Below, one piece after another: positions 30,597-34,532 of a DNA stretch of 34,532 nucleotides (positions within the stretch are counted from its first letter, which is position 1; each line of letters begins with the position of its first letter). The DNA lies in assembly GCA_031411575.1 (NCBI GenBank), contig JANOBJ010000209.1, positions 1 through 34,532 of the forward strand, read 5' to 3'. The DNA comes from JANOBJ01 sp031411575 (lineage in GTDB: Bacteria > Pseudomonadota > Gammaproteobacteria > Burkholderiales > Burkholderiaceae_C). The position numbers and the translations under genes were made by a program. The notes beneath the pieces were generated by a model. The model saw only the letters and a list, made by a program, of their open reading frames with translations, did not search any database and had not been told where the DNA came from.

Positions 30597-31751
30597 TTAT
30601 TCAGGCTGGAAGCCGAAGATGCCGCCGTTGCGGGTCACGACCACCAAGGTGTCACCGGCCAGCACCGGCGACGACGCAATGGCCGAGCCATCCGTGGTGA
30701 GACGGTTGAGCGGGCTGCCGTCCTCGCGTGACAGCAGGTGCACCAGGCCCGCACTGTCGCCAAACACCACCGATCGGCCCACCGCCAAGGGTGCCGTCAG
30801 GCCGCGGTATTTCAGGCGGTCGGTGGTCCAGGCGCGCTCACCGTCGGCCCGGCGCCAGGCAATCACCTGGCCATCGGACTCCGCGCCATAGACAAACCGG
30901 TCATCGCCATGCACACCCATCGCGCCGTTGGCCGGCTTGGTCCAGACCAGCGTGCCGCGGGCGGTGTCGACACAACCCACCACCGTCTGGAACGCGCGGC
31001 TGCAGACCACATCGCCCACGCGCGACACGCGGCCGACCAGATCGACCAGGCGTTCGACTTCGTTGGTGCCGCGAGGCGTCGCCAGCGGCGCTTCCCAGCG
31101 CGATGATCCATTGACCGGGTTGAGCCCGACCATGCGGCCCGACAGGCCGGCCACCAGGGTATCGCCCACCGCCACCAGCACGCCGGACTGGCGCAGCACC
31201 AGCGCATCGCCGGCGCGCTGCTGGGTCCAGAGCTTGCGTCCGGTTTGGCCATCGAAGGCGGTGACCGATCGGTCGCCCGACAGCACGAACACCCGGTTGC
31301 CGGCCACCAGCGGCGCGGTGAAGGTCTGGGCCGGCAGCTTTTGCCGCCATAGCTCCTTGCCGGCCTCGAAGATGACCACATCATTGGCGTTGGTCACGAC
31401 GGCGGCGAGCCGCCCATCGCTGCCCACCGCAGCCGCCAGTGGCGAGCCGGCCGACGCGCGCCACAACTCGCGCCCGGTTCGCGCATCCAGCGCCGCCACT
31501 GCGCCGTCACTGCCGGCGACCGTGAGCGTGTTGCCGCTGACGTTGACCTCCAGCGGAAAGCCGACTGGCGAGATGCGTGCGTTCCAGGCGGGCCGCACGC
31601 CGAGCAACGCCGCATTGGGCGACAGCTCGGCAGGTTTTGGTTTCTCGACGCTCGAGCACGCCACGCCGAGCAGACCGGTGAATGCTATAATAATTATAGC
31701 AAACAATGACCTGCCGATGCGGACGAGAGGCATAAAAGGCTTAAAAATCAC
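30597..31751 (-). CDS. bamB: Outer-membrane assembly lipoprotein BamB
   Basis: 384 residues from GTG at 31751, overlapping the yfgM stop as GTGA. An alternative ATG lies at residue 7. The signal peptide ends with GLLGVAC (Cys32, a weak lipobox); its hydrophobic region (about residues 11-24, RIGRSLFAIIIIAF) is written by copy 9 of the dispersed element. The mature part is an eight-bladed PQQ-type beta-propeller: repeats such as ALDARTGRELWRA, AFDGQTGRKLW, GLNPVNGSSRWEA and ARGTLVWTKPANG. BamB binds BamA and helps insert beta-barrel proteins. Confidence 0.93.
   Translation of the reverse strand: MIFKPFMPLVRIGRSLFAIIIIAFTGLLGVACSSVEKPKPAELSPNAALLGVRPAWNARISPVGFPLEVNVSGNTLTVAGSDGAVAALDARTGRELWRASAGSPLAAAVGSDGRLAAVVTNANDVVIFEAGKELWRQKLPAQTFTAPLVAGNRVFVLSGDRSVTAFDGQTGRKLWTQQRAGDALVLRQSGVLVAVGDTLVAGLSGRMVGLNPVNGSSRWEAPLATPRGTNEVERLVDLVGRVSRVGDVVCSRAFQTVVGCVDTARGTLVWTKPANGAMGVHGDDRFVYGAESDGQVIAWRRADGERAWTTDRLKYRGLTAPLAVGRSVVFGDSAGLVHLLSREDGSPLNRLTTDGSAIASSPVLAGDTLVVVTRNGGIFGFQPE
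31683..31722 (-). repeat. Dispersed palindromic element, copy 9 (inside the BamB signal peptide)
   Basis: The perfect 8-base arms GCTATAAT (31684-31691) and ATTATAGC (31693-31700) surround a single A. On the minus strand the tail reads GTCCGCATCGGCAGGTCATTG. Flanking sequence to about 31740 (TATGCCTCTC) resembles the flank of copies 1 and 5. Confidence 0.85.
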
Positions 31752-32476
31752 TGCTTGGCTCCACTGGCGGGTGCCGCCACAACAGCGGCTTTCGCAGAAG
31801 CCGCTGCAGCCGGCACCGGCGCGGTTGCCAGCGCCTGAGGATCAATGCCCAGCCCATTGAGCTTGACTTCGACCAGACGACGATAGTCGAGCCGCTCGCC
31901 CAGGCCCTTGTACGCGGCGCGGTACGCGTCCACCGCCTCTGCGCGCTTGCCCTGCAGCAGAAAAATATCGCCTTTGCGGTCTGCCACCAGGGGTTCGAAC
32001 TCCTTGGGGAAGCTCTCGGCAAGCTGCTTGAGGGCCTCGTCGTAGGCCTTCGCGTCCATCAGCAAGGCGCTCAGGCGCAGCCGGGCGATGGCGGCAAAGC
32101 CGTCGTCGGTGCTTTTGCCGGCCACCCAGGTCAGCGCTGCCTTGGACGCGTCGGTCTTGCCGGTGTCCTGGAACACGCGGGCCGCCAGCAGGCCGGCCTG
32201 CTGGGCATAGGTTGTGCTGCCAAACTTGTCCTTGATGTCGGCGAAAGAACGCTCCAGACGCGCCGCGTCGCCGCCCTGGGCCGCGCGCTCGACTTCGTCA
32301 TACAGCGCGGCCGCCTGCGCGGCCTGGCTGCGCTGCCAGTACTGGTAGCCATTCCAGGCGGCGATGGTGCCAAACACCACGATCAATGCCCACGTGATGA
32401 GGTTGCCGTAGCGCTTCCAGAAGTGCTTGAGTTCGTCAAGCTGTTCCTGTTCTTCAAGGTCGAGATGTTTTGCCAT
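31748..32476 (-). CDS. yfgM: YfgM-family TPR protein (SecYEG ancillary factor)
   Basis: 242 residues. A cytoplasmic start (MAKHLDLEEQEQLDELKHFW) leads to a membrane helix (about 24-42), then a periplasmic TPR-like domain (SQAAQAAALYDEVERAAQGG, FGSTTYAQQAGLLAARVFQD, AKAYDEALKQLAESFPKEFEPL) and an Ala-rich tail. In E. coli YfgM associates with SecYEG and PpiD and acts in periplasmic chaperone traffic. The place between hisS and bamB is conserved. The start has a modest purine-rich upstream site. Confidence 0.88.
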   Translation of the reverse strand: MAKHLDLEEQEQLDELKHFWKRYGNLITWALIVVFGTIAAWNGYQYWQRSQAAQAAALYDEVERAAQGGDAARLERSFADIKDKFGSTTYAQQAGLLAARVFQDTGKTDASKAALTWVAGKSTDDGFAAIARLRLSALLMDAKAYDEALKQLAESFPKEFEPLVADRKGDIFLLQGKRAEAVDAYRAAYKGLGERLDYRRLVEVKLNGLGIDPQALATAPVPAAAASAKAAVVAAPASGAKQ

Positions 32477-32488
32477 GGGATCGTTCAG

Positions 32489-33781
32489 TCAAGCCGACGA
32501 TTGTAGGGTGCCGGCCCAGGCGGCCGGATCGGCGAGCGGCCGTGTCACCTGCGCGCCAGCGCCATCGCGCAGCGCCTTGACCGTGACCAGTTGCTGCGCC
32601 AGCTCGTCCGCGCCAAAAATCAATGCGTGGCGCGCACCGCTGGCATCGGCCTTTTTGAACTGCGATTTCATGCTGCCCATGCCCTCAGCCGTGGCGGCCG
32701 CGTGCATCTGCACCGACACGCCAGCCGCGCGCAATGCCCGCAGCGTGCTGAGCGCCACCGGAAGCGCCGCCGCATCGGGGATGATGGCGTAGGCATCGGG
32801 CGCGGGCGGCACAAACGGCGCGCCCTGCTCCTTGACAAGCTCCAGCACGCGTTCCACGCCCAGCGCCCAGCCCACAGCGGGCGCGGGCTTGCCGCCGATC
32901 TGCTCGATCAGGGTGTCGTAGCGGCCACCGGCGCAGATCGTGCCCTGGGCACCCAGACGCTCGGTCACGAACTCGAACACCGAGAGGTTGTAGTAATCCA
33001 TCCCGCGCACCAGCCGCGGGTTGACGCGGTAAGCGATGCCGGTTGCGTCCAGAATCGCTTTCAAGCCGTTGAAATGCCGCAGCGAAGCCTCGCCGAGAAA
33101 GTCGAGCAGGCGGGGGGCGGCATCGACCACCGGCTGCATGGCGGGGTTCTTGGTGTCCAGGATGCGCAGCGGATTGGTGTGGAGCCGGCGCCGCCCGTCT
33201 TCGTCGAGCTGGTCAGCGTGCTTTTCGAGGTAGGCAATCAGTTCGGCACGGTGCAACTTGCGCTCGTCAAGCTGGCCCAGGCTGTTGATTTCGAGCCGGA
33301 TGTCGGAGAGGCCCAGCTCTTTCCACAGCGCATCGGCGAGCAGGATGAGTTCGGCGTCCACGTCCGGGCCAACGAAGCCCAAAGCCTCGGCACCAATCTG
33401 GTGAAACTGGCGGTAGCGGCCGCGCTGGGGCCGCTCATGGCGGAACATCGGCCCCATGTAGTACAGCCGCTTGCCGCCCTCGTACAGCAGCGAATGCTCA
33501 GCCACCGCGCGCACCACGCCAGCGGTGTTTTCGGGCCGCAAGGTCAACTGCTCGCCGTTGAGACGGTCGTCGAACGAGTACATCTCTTTTTCGACGATAT
33601 CGGTCACCTCGCCCAGCCCGCGCACGAACAGCGCGGTGGGTTCGACGATGGGGGTGCGGATGTTGCGGTAGGCATGGCGCGCCATCAGGCTGCGCACCGT
33701 GTCCTCCAGCCACTCCCAACGCGCCGAATCAGGCGGCAGGATGTCATTCATGCCCTTGATGGCATTCAGTCGCTCAGCCAT
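32489..33781 (-). CDS. hisS: Histidyl-tRNA synthetase
   Basis: 430 residues from the ATG at 33781 (MAERLNAIKGMNDILPP). Class II motif 1 is in the ALFVRGLGEVTDIVEKEMYSF region; motif 2 FRHERPQRGRYRQFHQIGAE; His-A LVRGMDYYNLSVFEF; AGGRYDTLIEQIGG; motif 3 ALGVERVLEL. The C-terminal anticodon-binding domain follows. It charges tRNA-His. yfgM starts 12 bases downstream; ispG ends 7 bases upstream. The paralogue hisZ lies elsewhere in the same cluster. Confidence 0.96.
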   Translation of the reverse strand: MAERLNAIKGMNDILPPDSARWEWLEDTVRSLMARHAYRNIRTPIVEPTALFVRGLGEVTDIVEKEMYSFDDRLNGEQLTLRPENTAGVVRAVAEHSLLYEGGKRLYYMGPMFRHERPQRGRYRQFHQIGAEALGFVGPDVDAELILLADALWKELGLSDIRLEINSLGQLDERKLHRAELIAYLEKHADQLDEDGRRRLHTNPLRILDTKNPAMQPVVDAAPRLLDFLGEASLRHFNGLKAILDATGIAYRVNPRLVRGMDYYNLSVFEFVTERLGAQGTICAGGRYDTLIEQIGGKPAPAVGWALGVERVLELVKEQGAPFVPPAPDAYAIIPDAAALPVALSTLRALRAAGVSVQMHAAATAEGMGSMKSQFKKADASGARHALIFGADELAQQLVTVKALRDGAGAQVTRPLADPAAWAGTLQSSA

Positions 33782-33788
33782 GGTGTGC

Positions 33789-34532
33789 TCAGGCGCTTTC
33801 GGTGGCACGCTCGGTGCCAAAGCGCTTGTCAATGTAGTTTTCAACAATCTGGTGGAACTCGGCGGCGATGTTCTCGCCGCGCAGGGTCATGGCCTTCTGG
33901 CCATCAATGAAGACCGGCGCGGCTGGCGCCTCGCCGTTGCCGGGAAGGCTGATGCCGATGTCGGCGTGCTTGCTCTCTCCGGGGCCGTTGACAATGCAAC
34001 CCATCACCGCCACCTTGAGCTTCTCGACCCCAGGGTAGCGCACGCGCCACACCGGCATCTGCGCCCGCATGAAGTCGTCAATCTGCTTGGCGAGTTCCTG
34101 GAAGGTCTCGCTGGTCGTGCGCCCGCAGCCCGGGCAGGCTGTGACGCTGGGCACAAAGCTGCGCAACCCGAGCGACTGCAGGATTTCAGAGGCGATCACC
34201 ACCTCCTGCGTACGCGATTCGCCCGGCTGCGGCGTGAGCGACACCCGAATCGTGTCGCCAATTCCTTCCTGCAGCAGGATGGACAAGGCCGTGGCCGATG
34301 CCACCGTGCCCTTGGTGCCCATGCCCGCCTCGGTCAAGCCCAGATGCAGCGGATAGTCGCAGCGCTTCGCGAGCTCACGGTAGACCGCCACCAGATCCTG
34401 CACACCGCTCACCTTGCACGACAGGATGACCTGGTTGCCGTTCATGCCCATGGATTCAGCCAGCCGCGCCGATTCGATGGCTGAGGTGATCAGCGCCTCG
34501 TACATCACCTGCTTGGCGTCCCAGGGTTCGGC
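33789..34532 (-). CDS. ispG: 4-hydroxy-3-methylbut-2-enyl diphosphate synthase, C-terminal part (start beyond window)
   Basis: The frame continues past base 34532 (…AEPWDAKQVMYEAL), so the N-terminal TIM barrel is missing. The visible part includes LGLTEAGMGTKGTVASA and the [4Fe-4S] site: two Cys in ACPGCGRT and a third in GCIVNGPGE, whose Glu is the fourth ligand in characterised enzymes. IspG reduces methylerythritol cyclodiphosphate to HMBPP in the non-mevalonate isoprenoid pathway, with electrons from flavodoxin or ferredoxin. It is the first gene seen of the ispG-hisS-yfgM-bamB-der cluster. Confidence 0.95.
   Translation of the reverse strand, partial: AEPWDAKQVMYEALITSAIESARLAESMGMNGNQVILSCKVSGVQDLVAVYRELAKRCDYPLHLGLTEAGMGTKGTVASATALSILLQEGIGDTIRVSLTPQPGESRTQEVVIASEILQSLGLRSFVPSVTACPGCGRTTSETFQELAKQIDDFMRAQMPVWRVRYPGVEKLKVAVMGCIVNGPGESKHADIGISLPGNGEAPAAPVFIDGQKAMTLRGENIAAEFHQIVENYIDKRFGTERATESA

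Noticed and set aside
1..34532. CRISPR array, tRNA, rRNA, prophage or complete insertion sequence
   Set aside because: No regularly spaced identical repeats, cloverleaf-like sequence, phage genes or transposase genes were seen on either strand.

Overview
The window is high-G+C, gene-dense chromosomal DNA from a betaproteobacterium, order Burkholderiales, most likely family Comamonadaceae. The gene order ispG-hisS-yfgM-bamB-der-hfq-hflX-hflK-hflC-yjeT-hisZ-purA supports this, as do the hisZ/purA pairing, the sequence character of the encoded proteins, and a short palindromic repeat scattered between and inside genes. The genus call is inference; no rRNA is present to test it. I saw no tRNA, rRNA, CRISPR array, prophage or complete insertion sequence.

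Layout. 1-2032 (+): end of a GspA/ExeA-type ATPase and a complete gspB, accessory genes of type II secretion. 2033-2896: a low-G+C island with one membrane-protein gene, bracketed by two same-orientation copies of the dispersed repeat. 2897-5394 (-): an MCE/Mla-type lipid transport operon (permease, MCE protein, lipoprotein) with no ATPase gene between its members. 5572-7753: a small membrane protein, an AI-2E-family permease and a DsbC/DsbG-like thiol oxidoreductase. 7797-13511: a fatty-acid beta-oxidation block. An acyl-CoA dehydrogenase is translationally coupled to an M19-type dipeptidase on the minus strand, divergent from a thiolase and a hydratase/3-hydroxyacyl-CoA dehydrogenase fusion on the plus strand. 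13534-15432 (+): a GNAT acetyltransferase and a split chromate transporter. 15447-17488 (-): a small lipoprotein, a sirtuin and rlmB, with a REP-like inverted pair and a 14-bp tandem array between the last two. 17556-20516: a 49-residue cysteine protein, a YbbA-like ABC ATPase divergent from tesA, mnmH overlapping tesA, and a small charged protein. 20602-34532 (-): metC, a phosphoribosyltransferase, purA, hisZ, yjeT, hflC, hflK, hflX, hfq, der, bamB, yfgM, hisS and the partial ispG.

How the genes work together. The right half is a conserved housekeeping block covering RNA chaperone and ribosome GTPases, membrane-protease control, outer-membrane assembly, histidyl-tRNA charging, histidine and purine synthesis and isoprenoid synthesis. 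The middle is fatty-acid catabolism. The left is envelope traffic. Many starts are GTG or TTG (the 2273-2689 gene, dsb, tesA, mnmH, the 62-residue protein, yjeT, hflX, hfq, bamB), and several neighbours overlap by 4 bases (ATGA or GTGA).

The most interesting signal is a dispersed element of about 45-60 bp, seen in nine full or partial copies. It has a conserved tail (GTCCGCATCGG then ATGGTCAT) followed by a palindrome (TTTGCTAT...ATAGCAAA). Four copies lie inside reading frames: in the signal peptides of BamB and of a small lipoprotein, inside HisZ, and at the C terminus of MnmH. This looks like a palindromic element that enters coding sequence and is tolerated as added or replaced peptide.
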